Of a DNA stretch of 64,000 bases, positions 7,883-17,186 are shown in pieces. The position numbers and the translations under genes are program-made. The DNA lies in assembly GCF_039769985.1 (NCBI RefSeq), contig NZ_JBDNCH010000002.1:744001-808000 (forward strand). The letters run 5' to 3'. The number at the start of each line of letters is the position of its first letter. Position 1 is the first letter of the stretch. The notes beneath the pieces are model-generated. The model searched no databases. It was not told where the DNA came from and saw only the letters and a list, made by a program, of their open reading frames with translations. The DNA comes from Ponticoccus litoralis. Its GTDB lineage: Bacteria > Pseudomonadota > Alphaproteobacteria > Rhodobacterales > Rhodobacteraceae.

Positions 7883-9061
7883 TTATGCAAACAAGCAGTC
7901 CCTGATCGCCGTCAGTCCTGCCTTGGTCTCGTCAAAGGGCGCCACGAGGGCGACCCGGATGTATCCCGCGCCGGGCGTGCCCGAGGGCTGCGCCTTGGAC
8001 AGGTAGGCGCCGGGCAGCACCCGCACGCCGGTTTCCTGCCAGAGCTTCAGGGTCGCCGCCTCGCCGTCGGGCACCGGCAGCCAGAGGAACATGCCCGCCT
8101 GCGGGCTCATGTAGCCGGGGACATGCCCCAGGATCTCGTCCGCCAGCGCGTATTTCGCCGCGTAAAGCGCGCGGCTGGCGGTGACGTGCTCTTCCTCGCC
8201 CCACAGCCGTTCCGACACATGCTGCACCGGCAAGGGCAGCGGCGCACCGGAATAGGCGCGCAGCTGCTTCATCCGCGCGATGCTTTCGGGCCCGCCCGCG
8301 ACAAAGCCGGACCGCAGGCCCGGCAGGTTCGACCGCTTGGACAGCGAATGAAAGGCCAGCACCCGCTCGGGGTCGGCGCCCGTCTTCGCGGCCACCTGCA
8401 GCGCGCCCACCGGCGCGGCGTCACGGTAGACCTCGGAATAGCATTCATCGGCGGCGATGCGGAAGTCGTGCTTCTCCGCCAGCGCCAGCAGGTCGGCCCA
8501 GTACTCGGCGCTCGCCATGACACCCTGCGGGTTCGCGGGCGAGCAGAGATAGACCATCGCCGTGCGCGCCAGCACCTCGGGCGCGACCGACGAGAAATCC
8601 GGCAGGTGCCCGGTCTCGGCGGTGGCGGGGACAAAGACCGGCTCGGCCCCCACGGAAATCGCCGAGATCATGTAGACCTGGTAAAAGGGATTGGGCATCA
8701 GCACGACCGGGCGCTGGCCGTTCTTGGTCTCGGGGATCAGCGCCATGCCGGCGTTGTACAGCCCCTCGCGCGTGCCGTTCAGCGCCATGACCTGGCGCTC
8801 GGGGTCCAGCGTCACGCCGTAGCGGCGGTTCAGCCAGCCGCAGATCGCCCCGCGCAGGCCGGGCGTGCCCTCGTTCGGCGGATAGCGCCCGAAGTCGGCG
8901 GCGTGCTCGGCCATGACCGGCCCGACCCAGTCGGGGAAGGGGTGCTTCGGCTCGCCGATGGACATGTGCAAGACCGGACCACCCGCGGGATGCGGGTCGA
9001 GCAAGGCCCGCAGACGCGGGAACGCATAGGCCGGTAGGTTCGAGAACCGCTCGGGGAACAT
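7883..9061 (-). CDS. dapC: N-succinyldiaminopimelate aminotransferase-like class I/II aminotransferase
   Basis: PLP enzyme of 392 residues, fold type I. The family signature is clear: MSIGEPKHPFPDW near the N-terminus, LNGTREGLYNAGMALIP, CSPANPQGVM, AADECYSEVYRD and SLSKRSNLPGLRSGF, whose lysine would bind PLP. This version of the sequence matches DapC of the succinylase branch of lysine and meso-diaminopimelate synthesis, which also feeds peptidoglycan. The neighbouring cell-wall and division gene ftsK fits such a role. A broader aminotransferase (alanine or aspartate type) is the alternative. The frame is intact. A 135-bp spacer to the amidase gene upstream could hold its promoter. Confidence 0.85.
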   Translation of the reverse strand: MFPERFSNLPAYAFPRLRALLDPHPAGGPVLHMSIGEPKHPFPDWVGPVMAEHAADFGRYPPNEGTPGLRGAICGWLNRRYGVTLDPERQVMALNGTREGLYNAGMALIPETKNGQRPVVLMPNPFYQVYMISAISVGAEPVFVPATAETGHLPDFSSVAPEVLARTAMVYLCSPANPQGVMASAEYWADLLALAEKHDFRIAADECYSEVYRDAAPVGALQVAAKTGADPERVLAFHSLSKRSNLPGLRSGFVAGGPESIARMKQLRAYSGAPLPLPVQHVSERLWGEEEHVTASRALYAAKYALADEILGHVPGYMSPQAGMFLWLPVPDGEAATLKLWQETGVRVLPGAYLSKAQPSGTPGAGYIRVALVAPFDETKAGLTAIRDCLFA

Positions 9062-9196
9062 GGATGGACTGCCTCTGGATGCGGGATCATGGGCGCCCCG
9101 CTTTCCGGGAGGATACGAAATATGGGGGGCATCTGTCCAGAATCCTCAGACCCTTGACGGCGGATGTGGCGGGAAAGTCGCAATGCGTGAAAAGGT

Positions 9197-10537
9197 TTAC
9201 GCAACGCCCCGCACGGTGGATTCGACCTCCGCCGCCAGCCGCAGCACGCGATGCTCGGCCATGGGCGGCGCCATGAGCGAGACGCCGCAGCTTGGCGTGT
9301 CGCTGGGAAGATGCACGATGGCCCCGCCCAGCAGGTTGCCAAGGCGCGTGTTGCGCAGCGTCAGCAGGTTGGCCTTGGCGAAGGTCTCGCCCAGTTGCAT
9401 CAGCATCTCGACCTTGGGCGGCAGATTCGGGGCGGTCGGCACGATCACCGCGTCAAAGCCCGCCGTGCGTTCGGCCCAGATCAGCCGGACCTCTTCCAGC
9501 CGCTTCCACGCGGCGACGAAATCGGCGGCGGCGGGCGTCTTGCCCAGCTCGAAACGCTCGCGGATGGGCTGGAACATCGCCTGCGGATCGGCCTCGATGG
9601 CCTCGCGCCAGGTGGCCCAGGCCTCGACGCTGTAGAGCATGCCGGATGCGTCCATCGGCGCCTCGATCTCGGGGAAATCGAAGGGCACGATCTCGGCCCC
9701 CTCGCCTTCCAGCCGCTCCAGCGCGGCGCGATAGGCGCGGGCGGGCACCTCTTCCATGGCGTCCAGCACAACGGTCTGAAGCGCACCGAGGCGCAGGCCC
9801 TTCACCGGGCGCGGATTGCGCAGATCGGGCGCCGGGGCGCCTTCGAGCGCGCCAAGCAGAAGCGCGGCATCCTCGACTGTGCGGCACAGCGGCCCGACAG
9901 TGTCGAAACTGGTGATCAGCGGCACCACGCCGGTCAGAGGCAGGCGGCCCACGGTGGTCTTCAGCCCCACGAGGTCGTTCCAGCAGGCGGGCAGGCGCAC
10001 CGAACCGCCGGTGTCCGACCCGATCCCGGCGGGCGCCGGGCCAAAGGCCACAGAGGCGGCGGCCCCGGAGGACGAGCCGCCCGGCGCCGCGTCATGGTCG
10101 TTCACGCAGGGCGAGGTGGCCGTGACCGGGTTCAGGCCCAGCCCCGAGAAGGCCAGTTCCGACATATGCGTCTTGCCAAGGCAGACCAGCCCCGCCTGCG
10201 TGGCGTTGCGCAGCACCTCGGCGTCGCGCGCGGGCACGCGCCCCTTCAGCAGCGCCGAGCCCGACTCTGTCGCCACCCCGGCGGTGTCGTAGAGATCCTT
10301 CCAGCTTATCGGCACGCCGTCCAGCACCCCCCGGCGCAGCCCCAGCCGCGCGCGGTCGCGGGCCGCCTCGGCCTCTGCCAGCGCCCGATCTTCGGTCAGG
10401 CGGGCATAGATGCGGGGTGCGAAGGCATGGGCCCGGATCGCGTCGAGATAGGTTTCGGTCAGCGCAACCGGGTCGATCTCGCCCGCGCCGATGCCACGCC
10501 CCAGGTCCGCCGCGCTCATTGTCGTCCAGTCTGCCAT
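9197..10537 (-). CDS. Amidase signature family hydrolase
   Basis: 446-residue enzyme of the amidase signature family, which uses a Ser-cisSer-Lys triad to hydrolyse amides. Visible are the lysine region GVPISWKDLYDTAG near residue 80, the glycine/serine block PGGSSSGAAASVAFG near 155, and GIGSDTGGSVRLPA with the nucleophile serine. Length and motifs fit stand-alone amidases rather than GatA: no gatB or gatC is adjacent, and the C-terminal part is shorter. The physiological substrate cannot be told from sequence. It is divergent from the UbiH-type gene at 10702; the 164-bp spacer should hold both promoters. Confidence 0.85.
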   Translation of the reverse strand: MADWTTMSAADLGRGIGAGEIDPVALTETYLDAIRAHAFAPRIYARLTEDRALAEAEAARDRARLGLRRGVLDGVPISWKDLYDTAGVATESGSALLKGRVPARDAEVLRNATQAGLVCLGKTHMSELAFSGLGLNPVTATSPCVNDHDAAPGGSSSGAAASVAFGPAPAGIGSDTGGSVRLPACWNDLVGLKTTVGRLPLTGVVPLITSFDTVGPLCRTVEDAALLLGALEGAPAPDLRNPRPVKGLRLGALQTVVLDAMEEVPARAYRAALERLEGEGAEIVPFDFPEIEAPMDASGMLYSVEAWATWREAIEADPQAMFQPIRERFELGKTPAAADFVAAWKRLEEVRLIWAERTAGFDAVIVPTAPNLPPKVEMLMQLGETFAKANLLTLRNTRLGNLLGGAIVHLPSDTPSCGVSLMAPPMAEHRVLRLAAEVESTVRGVA

Positions 10538-10701
10538 CGCCTTCGCCCCTCTGTCTTGCGTCGCCTTTGCCCGTCCCGGGTTCGGGCGGACCTGTCCTGT
10601 CCGGGTGCCCTGTCCTGTCGGCTGTGCCCGGCTCGTCGCGGCGGACGGTAGCGGCAGCGGGGCGCATGGACAATCCCGCCCGGCGCTTCATATTGCGCGC
10701 C

Positions 10702-11914
10702 ATGGAACACGACCTGATCATCGTGGGCGGCGGCCTGAACGGCCCCGCCCTTGCCCTCGCCGCCGCGCAGGCGGGCCTGTCCTCGGCGGTGCTGGACGCG
10801 CTGCCCGCCACCACCCGGTCGGAGGACGCCTTCGACGGACGTTCCTACGCGCTGGCGCTGGCCTCGCAGCGGATGCTGGCGGGGCTGGGCCTGTGGGACG
10901 GGCTGGCCGCGAACGCCCAGCCGATGCGCGAGATCAAGGTGACCGACGGGCGCGTCGGCGAGGCGGAGGTCTTCCTCGGCCTGCATTTCGATCTCTGCCG
11001 AGATCGAGGAAGGCCCGATGGGCTACATGGTCGAGGACCGCTTCCTGCGCCGCGCCCTGCTGGAGGCGATGGAGGCAGAGCCGCTGGTGAGCCATCGCGG
11101 CGGCGCGCGCGTCACCGCGCAGTCGACCGCACCCGAGGGCGCCTCGGTCACGCTGGAGGACGGCACGCGGATCACGGGCCGCCTGCTGGTCGGCGCCGAC
11201 GGGCGGCAAAGCGGCGTGGCGCAGCGCGCGGGCATCCGCCGCACCGGCTGGGGCTACGGCCAGACCGCGCTGGTCTGCGCCATCGCGCATGACAAGCCGC
11301 ATGGCGGTGTGGCGCATCAGCTGTTCCTGCCGCCGGGGCCGCTGGCGATTCTGCCGCTGACCGGCAACCGCAGCTCTATCGTCTGGGCCGAGACCGAGGC
11401 CCGCGCCGTGGCGATCAACGCCCCGGCGGACGCGCAATACCTCGAGGTGCTGCGCCCCCGCTTCGGCGATTTCCTCGGAGAGATCTCGCTGGCCGGTGCG
11501 CGCTTCACCTATCCGCTGGGCCTGACGCTGGCCAATGCGCTGGTCGCCGAGCGCCTTGCGCTGGTGGGCGACGCGGCGCACGGCATGCACCCCATCGCGG
11601 GCCGTGGGCTGAACGCCGGCCTGCGCGACGTGGCGGCGCTGGCCCATGTGCTGAGCCATGCCCAGCGGCGCGGCGAGGACATCGCCGCCCCCGCCGTTCT
11701 GGCGCGGTACGAAAGCTGGCGCCGATTCGACACGGCCACGCTGGCGGCCTCGACCGACCTGTTCAACCGCCTGTTTTCCAACGACAACCCGCTGGTGCGC
11801 ATGGGCCGCGACCTGGGCATGGCGGCGCTTGGCGCCCTGCCCGGCCTGCGCCGCGGCGTGATCCGCGAGGCGGCGGGGCTGACCGGCGACCTGCCCGACC
11901 TGATGCGCGGCTAG
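10702..11914 (+). CDS. UbiH/UbiF/COQ6-family FAD-dependent hydroxylase, with one frameshift
   Basis: Flavoprotein monooxygenase of the ubiquinone-ring hydroxylase family. FAD-binding motifs are GGGLNGPALALAAAQAG at the N-terminus, GADGRQSGVAQ in the middle and LVGDAAHGMHPIAGRGLN near residue 290. Residues up to LGLHFDL lie in one frame and EIEEGPMGYMVEDRFLRRAL onward in another; the break is at about 10998-11001 (CTGCCGAGATC). Adding CG to give CCGCGAG restores a continuous frame of about 404 codons, the usual length. Which ring position it hydroxylates (UbiH, UbiF or UbiL type) cannot be decided here. The frame after the break is intact to the stop. Confidence 0.85.
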
Positions 11915-11930
11915 CGATCCGCGGCACGGG

Positions 11931-11988
11931 CGGAGGGGGCTCTGCCCCCGCTGCGCTCCCCCGGGATATTTCCGGACAGAAGAAACCG
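11931..11988 (-). repeat. Dispersed intergenic hairpin repeat, copy 3 (reverse orientation)
   Basis: On the minus strand it contains TTTCTTCTGTCCGGAAATAT and ends in the hairpin GGGGGC-AGA-GCCCCC. It lies 17 bases after the UbiH-type gene and probably ends its transcript. Confidence 0.7.
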
Positions 11989-12152
11989 GGGGCCCGGGAG
12001 GCCTCTGCGTTCCAGGGCTTGGCCTGCGCTGCTGCCCTGTCGCAATACCCGATGCAACGCGGCCTCACGGCACATCATCCGCGGCGTCCAGCGTCTTCCC
12101 TTCACGCCCAAGCTGTGACATGTCACCGCGACGGAAACCGGGAGAGTAGATC

Positions 12153-12902
12153 ATGACCAAATGCGCAATCGTCACCGGGGCCGCGCGCGGCATCGGGCTG
12201 GCCACCACGGACCTGTTCCTGAAAGAGGGCTGGCAGGTGGCCATGCTGGACCGCGACGGCGAAGAGCTGGCAAAGGTCGCGGGCGAGCGGCAGAACGTCC
12301 TGCCGGTGGTGCGCGACGTGTCGAACCCGCAGGACGTGAACGCCATGGTGCGCGAGACGCTGGACTGGTCGGGCCGCATCGACGCGCTGGTCAACAACGC
12401 GGGCGTGGCGGAATTCGGCCCGGTGGCGGATCACGATTTCACCATGTGGCGCCGGGTGATGGAGACCAACCTCGACGGCGTCTTCCTCTGCACGCAGGCC
12501 TGCGCGGAGGCGCTGAAAGAGACCCGGGGCGCGGTGCTGAACATCGCCTCGATCAGCGGGCTGCGCGCCTCCACCCTGCGGGTGGCCTATGGCACCTCGA
12601 AGGCGGCGGTGATCCAGCTGACCAAGCAATTCGCGGCGGAGTTCGGCGAATACGGCATCCGGGTGAACTGCGTGGCGCCGGGGCCGGTCAAGACAAAGCT
12701 GTCGATGGCCGTGCATTCGCCCGAGATCATCAAGGCCTATCACGATGCGATCCCGCTGAACCGCTACGGTTCGGAGGACGAGCTGGCGCAGGTCATCGTC
12801 TTCCTGTGCTCCGAGAAGGCCTCTTACGTCACCGGGCAGATTGTCGCCGTGGACGGCGGCTTCGAATCCACCGGCGTGGGGCTTCCGGCGCTGCGGGTCT
12901 GA
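12153..12902 (+). CDS. SDR family oxidoreductase
   Basis: 249-residue classical short-chain dehydrogenase/reductase. The nucleotide-binding TGAARGIG at residues 8-15, an acidic residue at the end of the second strand (MLDRDGEE, suggesting NAD preference), NNAGV near 84, the catalytic serine in IASISG near 136 and YGTSK near 149 are all present. The C-terminus VDGGFESTG is the usual SDR end. The substrate cannot be predicted; similarity is to 3-hydroxyacyl or sugar-alcohol type members. It stands alone, flanked on both sides by inverted copies of the dispersed hairpin repeat. The ATG follows GGGAGAGTAGATC. Frame intact. Confidence 0.85.
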   Translation: MTKCAIVTGAARGIGLATTDLFLKEGWQVAMLDRDGEELAKVAGERQNVLPVVRDVSNPQDVNAMVRETLDWSGRIDALVNNAGVAEFGPVADHDFTMWRRVMETNLDGVFLCTQACAEALKETRGAVLNIASISGLRASTLRVAYGTSKAAVIQLTKQFAAEFGEYGIRVNCVAPGPVKTKLSMAVHSPEIIKAYHDAIPLNRYGSEDELAQVIVFLCSEKASYVTGQIVAVDGGFESTGVGLPALRV

Positions 12903-12953
12903 CCCGGCCAACCCGGCTGGCGTCGCAACCGGTACGACAAAGCGCCTTTCGGT

Positions 12954-13006
12954 CTTCTTTGGTCCGAAAATACCTCGGAGAGCACGAGAGGCAGCGCCTC
13001 TCGTAC
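12954..13006 (+). repeat. Dispersed intergenic hairpin repeat, copy 4 (forward orientation)
   Basis: Contains CTTCTTTGGTCCGAAAATAC and then a 9-bp perfect stem with an AGC loop. From AATACCTCGG on it is almost identical to copy 2 at 1478-1529, differing by one base in the loop. Confidence 0.75.
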
Positions 13007-13060
13007 AGGCGCGCAGCGGCTGTCCCCGGGGACGGGAATGCCGGAAGAGATGCAAAAAGG

Positions 13061-13090
13061 AAAAGGGCGGACCCGCGGGGCCGCCCTTTT
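13061..13090. terminator. Bidirectional terminator between the SDR and DUF2125 genes
   Basis: 10-bp perfect stem AAAAGGGCGG / CCGCCCTTTT with a 10-base loop, A-rich before and T-rich after. It sits between the end of the plus-strand SDR gene and the end of the minus-strand DUF2125 gene. Confidence 0.8.
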
Positions 13091-13109
13091 CTTTCGGTTT
13101 CACAAAAGC

Positions 13110-14630
13110 TTACTTGATGCGCTGGCCGTTCGCCAGAACGTGGCCCTGCTCGTTGATCTCGATCTTCGAGCTTGCGGTGTCCGGCTCTGCGCCCGGCACG
13201 GTGAACATGCCCAGCATCATCCGGGCGCCCATCGCGTCCTGTTCCTGCATCAGCCCCATGGCGATCAGCTTGTCGATCAGACCGTTGGCGCCGGAAATGT
13301 CGAGGTTCACCTCGCCCTTCGGCCGCGGCAGGCCGTCGAAGGTTTCCAGGTCGGTGTTGTCGAAGGTGAAGTCGCCCGACCCGATGATCTTGCCGCCCGC
13401 GGCGTCGACCACGAGATCGGTCAGCTTGAGGCTGTGCAACTCGCCCGGCATCTCGCCCGAGCGCCCGATTTCCTCCATGGCCTCGGGGTCGAGGAGGTTG
13501 ACCTTGGGCGTCACCTCGGCCTCGAGGTTGATCGCCACGGTCGCCGGGTCGCGCGGCAGCGCCTGCTGCGGGTCGAAGATGTTCCACAGCATGTCCGACA
13601 TGGCGAACTCGCCCAGCAGGACCGAGATCGCCGCCGGCACCGGCGTGTCGGATTCAGACAGCGGCATGGTCAGCGAGAAGCCCAGCTCCCCCAGTTCCGC
13701 ATTGATCGGCAGCGGCAGTTCGGGGCCCGAGACCGCGACCGTCTGGCCCGAGGCCGAGATCGCGTAGGTCAGGCTGTCGGCGTTCATCGCCACGCCCAGC
13801 TCGCCGCCGGTCGAGGAGAAGGCGCCCTCGGTCGTGCCCGAGCGTTCCGTCACCTTGAACTGGTTCTCGCCGCCGGTGTGCGACATCACCACATCCATCA
13901 TCAGCCCGGCGGTGAACAGCGCCGTCGGATCGGCGAAATCCGCATCCTCGGGGATCTCGGTCGTGCCCGAGGAGGCGAGGCCGGTGAAGCGGCCCGACAT
14001 GCTGCCCGCGTCCTCGCTTTCGGGATCGTCGAACATCAGCGAATAGGCCAGATCGCCCAGCGTGACGTCCTGCGTGATCTTGCGCAGGCCGTCCTCGATC
14101 AGCATGTGCTGCGTGCCTTCCATCGGCCCCATGTCGAAGGTCACGTCGAAGACGTCCGACGGGATCTGCTCGCCCTCCGCCATGATCTCTGCCAGCTTCA
14201 GCCCGATCGAGGTGGCCGAGAAGGTGTACAGCATATCACCCGGATCGCCCGACACGACCATGTCGAAATCGCTTTGGGTCATATCCAAGACCAGCTCTGC
14301 GGCGGTTTCCTCACCCTCCGAAAAGGTGAGGGTCATCGGCATCTGTTCCGGGTAGCTGATGCGCACCGCGCCGTCACCGGTATCGGCAAGGGTCATCTCG
14401 GACATCGTGATGGTCACGGTGGCCTCTTCTTCGGGCACCGGCACGACCATGGTCAGATCGCCGATGGTAAGCGTATCGCCCTCCATCACCTCGCGCGCGG
14501 AAACCTGGTAACCGAAACCGGTCATATAGGCCTCGAAATCGTCCCAGACCTGCTGGGGCGTGACCTCTGCCTGCACCTGACCGGCTGCCGCCATCAGGGC
14601 CAGGACCGAGGCTGTTGCGAACCGTTGCAT
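13110..14630 (-). CDS. DUF2125 domain-containing exported protein
   Basis: 506-residue protein with a signal peptide (MQRFATASVLALMAAAGQVQA) and then VTPQQVWDDFEAYMTGFGYQ, the conserved start of the Rhodobacteraceae DUF2125 family. The rest is rich in beta-strand-forming residues with repeated pairs such as GDTLTIGDLTMVV and SGDFTFDNTDLETF. It resembles long periplasmic beta-repeat proteins of the AsmA-like type, but that is only an impression. Function unknown. The ATG at 14630 is chosen because it directly precedes the signal peptide and follows GAGGTG; the frame is open further upstream but lacks a good start. Divergent from the SDR at 14758. Confidence 0.85.
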   Translation of the reverse strand: MQRFATASVLALMAAAGQVQAEVTPQQVWDDFEAYMTGFGYQVSAREVMEGDTLTIGDLTMVVPVPEEEATVTITMSEMTLADTGDGAVRISYPEQMPMTLTFSEGEETAAELVLDMTQSDFDMVVSGDPGDMLYTFSATSIGLKLAEIMAEGEQIPSDVFDVTFDMGPMEGTQHMLIEDGLRKITQDVTLGDLAYSLMFDDPESEDAGSMSGRFTGLASSGTTEIPEDADFADPTALFTAGLMMDVVMSHTGGENQFKVTERSGTTEGAFSSTGGELGVAMNADSLTYAISASGQTVAVSGPELPLPINAELGELGFSLTMPLSESDTPVPAAISVLLGEFAMSDMLWNIFDPQQALPRDPATVAINLEAEVTPKVNLLDPEAMEEIGRSGEMPGELHSLKLTDLVVDAAGGKIIGSGDFTFDNTDLETFDGLPRPKGEVNLDISGANGLIDKLIAMGLMQEQDAMGARMMLGMFTVPGAEPDTASSKIEINEQGHVLANGQRIK

Positions 14631-14757
14631 AATGCACCTCTTCTGTGGGTTCAAATTCAATACCCCAAGAAGACCGGCCATTCCGGGACCGGTCAAGGGA
14701 CTGGATTCCATACTAGGTTGCCTTTACCACGAAGGCGAGACGCATAAGGAAACTGTC

Positions 14758-15507
14758 ATGGAACTCAGCGGAAAAACCGTCATGATCACCGGCGCGAGCC
14801 GGGGCATCGGCGCCGAGGCGGCGCGCGCCTTCGCACGCGCCGGGGCAAAGGTGGCGCTGGTCGCGCGCTCTGCCGAGGCCATCGCCGACCTCGCCGGAGA
14901 GATCGGCGCTCAGGCCGTGGCGATCCCCTGCGACATCGCCCGCTACTGGGAGGTCGAACAGGCCGTGCAGAACTGCCTGAAGGCGCATGGCTCGCTGGAC
15001 GTGCTGGTGAACAACGCCGGCGCGATCGAGCCCATCGCCCATATGGCCGAGGCCGACCCCGCCGCACTGGGAGAGGTCATCGACGTCAACCTCAAGGGGG
15101 TCTTTCACGGCATGCGCGCGGCCCTGCCGGTGATGCTGGAGGCCGGCGGCGGATCCTTGCTGACCATCGGCTCGGGCGCGGCGCATGGCCCGGTCGAGGC
15201 CTGGTCGCACTACTGCGCCTCCAAGGCGGGCGCGATGATGCTGACCAAGATGGCACACAAGGAATACGGTGCGCAGGGCATCCGGGCGATCTCGCTATCG
15301 CCCGGCACGGTGGCCACGCAGATGCAGCGCGACATCAAGGCCTCGGGGATCAACCCGGTCAGCCAGCTGGACTGGTCCGACCATATCCCGCCCGAATGGG
15401 TCGCCAGGGCACTTGTCTGGATGTGCGGGTCCGAGGCCGACGGCTATCTCGGCGACGAGATCAGCCTGCGCGACGAGGGCATCCGCGCACAGGTCGGCGT
15501 CGCGTGA
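14758..15507 (+). CDS. SDR family oxidoreductase
   Basis: 249-residue short-chain dehydrogenase. Motifs: TGASRGIG at residues 12-19, VARSAEA after the second strand (basic residue, compatible with NADPH), NNAGAIEPI near 88, TIGSGAAHG with the catalytic serine near 140 and YCASK near 154. The C-terminus contains WMCGSEADGYLGDEISL in place of the more usual glycine-rich end. Its stop overlaps the GTG start of the next gene (GTGA at 15504-15507), so it forms a two-gene operon with the enoyl-CoA hydratase, suggesting a shared acyl-CoA pathway. The ATG follows TAAGGAAACTGTC. Confidence 0.85.
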   Translation: MELSGKTVMITGASRGIGAEAARAFARAGAKVALVARSAEAIADLAGEIGAQAVAIPCDIARYWEVEQAVQNCLKAHGSLDVLVNNAGAIEPIAHMAEADPAALGEVIDVNLKGVFHGMRAALPVMLEAGGGSLLTIGSGAAHGPVEAWSHYCASKAGAMMLTKMAHKEYGAQGIRAISLSPGTVATQMQRDIKASGINPVSQLDWSDHIPPEWVARALVWMCGSEADGYLGDEISLRDEGIRAQVGVA

Positions 15508-16110
15508 TCCGGCTGGAGAAGGAGGCCTCGGGCCTCTGGATCGCGGTTCTGGACCGGCCCGACAAGGCCAACGCGCTGACCGCCGAGATGCTGGAGCGGC
15601 TGGCCGAGATCGCACGCGAGGCGCAGGAGGCGCGGGCGCTGGTGCTGACCGGCACGGGCAAGGTCTTCTCGGCGGGGATGGACCTCGAGGCGGCGGCCTC
15701 GGGGCTGGCCACCTCGGATGTCTGGGAACGGCTGTCGGGCGCGCTGGCGGCGCTGCCGGGGCTGACGGTCTGCGCGCTGAACGGCACGCTGGCGGGCGGC
15801 GCCATGGGCATGGCGCTGGCCTGCGACCTGCGCATCGCGGTGCCGGGGGCCAAGGTCTTCTACCCGGTGATGAAGCTGGGCTTCCTGCCGCAGCCCTCGG
15901 ACCCGGCGCGCCTGCGGGCGCTGGTGGGGCCGTCGCGGGCCAAGGCGATCCTGATGGCCGTACCGCAGGGTTCCGGTGGAAGAGGCGCAGGGCTGGGGGC
16001 TGATCGATGCGGTTGTCGAGGGCAACGTGGTCGAGGCCGCCCGCGCCCTGGCCGCCGATACGCTGGGCGCCACGCCCGCCCATGCCGCCGCCATCAAGCG
16101 CATGATCTGA
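15504..16110 (+). CDS. Enoyl-CoA hydratase/isomerase family protein, with one frameshift
   Basis: Crotonase-fold protein of about 202 residues, short for the family. It has WIAVLDRPDKANALTAEML, the CoA-binding segment KVFSAGMDLEAAASG, and the oxyanion-hole region LNGTLAGGAMGMALACDLRI. After RAKAILMA the frame changes at about 15958-15962 (GGCCGTACCGC) and continues as VPVEEAQGWGLIDAVVEGNV to the stop at 16108. Adding two bases (for example GCCGCGTACC) or removing one repairs it. The GTG start overlaps the SDR stop by four bases. The acyl-CoA substrate is unknown. Three hairpins follow at once. Confidence 0.75.
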
Positions 16111-16116
16111 GGGGGC

Positions 16117-16180
16117 GAAGCCGCTTCGAAGCGGCTTCCAACGCCCTTGCAGGGCGTTCAAAGGCCCTTCGAAGGGCCTT
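16117..16180. terminator. Triple hairpin between the hydratase and choV genes
   Basis: Three adjacent inverted repeats: a perfect 22-base palindrome at 16117-16138 (GAAGCCGCTTC and its complement), AACGCCCT-TGC-AGGGCGTT at 16140-16158, and a perfect 20-base palindrome at 16161-16180 (AAGGCCCTTC and its complement). The third lies inside the last codons of choV. Probably a bidirectional terminator for two convergent operons. Confidence 0.75.
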
Positions 16181-17186
16181 CCGCAGCGCCGGACAGCCGC
16201 CGCACCACGCTGTCCGCCGTGACGCGACCGCAGGGGGTGCCATTGTCCAGCACCGTCACCGGCCCTTCCTGCAACAGCGACATGACCGCGCGCACCGGCG
16301 TTTCGGCGTCGCAGTGCTGCGCCCCGCTGCCCGGCTCCATCACGTCCCGCGCGGTCAGCACGCCCAGCGGGTTCATATTGGCCACGAAGTCCGCCACGTA
16401 ATCGCTGGAGGGCGCCGAGAAGATCTCGCGCGGGGTGCCCTGCTGCACGATCCGCCCGCCCTCCATGATGGCGATGCGGTTGCCCAGCTTGAAGGCCTCG
16501 TCGAGATCGTGGCTGACAAAGATGATGGTGCATTTCAGGTCGCGCTGCAGGTCCAGCAATTCATCCTGAAGCCGGGTGCGGATCAGCGGGTCGAGCGCCG
16601 AGAAGGGCTCGTCCATCAGCAGGATCGGCGCGCCGGTGGCAAAGGCCCGCGCCAGCCCCACACGCTGCTGCATGCCGCCCGACAGCTCGCTGACCTTGCG
16701 GTCGGCCCAGTCCGACAGCCCGACCTGTGCGAGGCGCTGCCGGACCGTCTCGGCCCGCTCCGCCGCGCCCTGCCCCGCCAGTTCCAGCCCGAAGCCCACG
16801 TTCTCGGCCACCGTCCGCCGGGGCAGCAGCCCGAACTGCTGGAACACCATCGCGACCCGCTGCTGGCGCACCGCCCGCAGCTCTGCCGCCGGGCAATGGG
16901 TGACATCGGTCATGCCCTTGCCGGTGCTGACCGCGACCGCACCGCGCACCACCGGATTCAGCCCGTTCACCGCCCGCAACAGCGTCGACTTGCCCGAGCC
17001 GGACAGGCCCATCAGCACGAGGATCTCGCCCTCGGCCACCTCCAGAGAGCAATCGTGCACGCCCAGAACCTGCCCGGTCGCCTCCTCGATCTCGGCCCGG
17101 CTCTGGCCCGCGTCGGCCAGCGGCAGGGCGCGCTCGGGGTGATCGCCGAAGACGATCGAGACCCTGTCGAAGCGTACCGCGCTCAT
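16158..17186 (-). CDS. choV: Choline/glycine betaine ABC transporter, ATP-binding subunit
   Basis: 342-residue ABC ATPase of the quaternary-amine uptake family that powers the ChoW channel. Walker A is GLSGSGKS near residue 60, the Q-loop is MVFQQFGLLP, the signature LSGGMQQRVGLARA and Walker B ILLMDEPFSALDPL. The N-terminus has the family's extra segment with FGDHPERALPLADAG, and after the ATPase there is a short CBS-like regulatory tail. The ATG overlaps the choW stop (ATGA at 17183-17186). The final residues EGPSKGL are encoded by a palindromic hairpin, so the C-terminus may have been replaced during evolution. Frame intact. Confidence 0.9.
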   Translation of the reverse strand: MSAVRFDRVSIVFGDHPERALPLADAGQSRAEIEEATGQVLGVHDCSLEVAEGEILVLMGLSGSGKSTLLRAVNGLNPVVRGAVAVSTGKGMTDVTHCPAAELRAVRQQRVAMVFQQFGLLPRRTVAENVGFGLELAGQGAAERAETVRQRLAQVGLSDWADRKVSELSGGMQQRVGLARAFATGAPILLMDEPFSALDPLIRTRLQDELLDLQRDLKCTIIFVSHDLDEAFKLGNRIAIMEGGRIVQQGTPREIFSAPSSDYVADFVANMNPLGVLTARDVMEPGSGAQHCDAETPVRAVMSLLQEGPVTVLDNGTPCGRVTADSVVRRLSGAAEGPSKGL

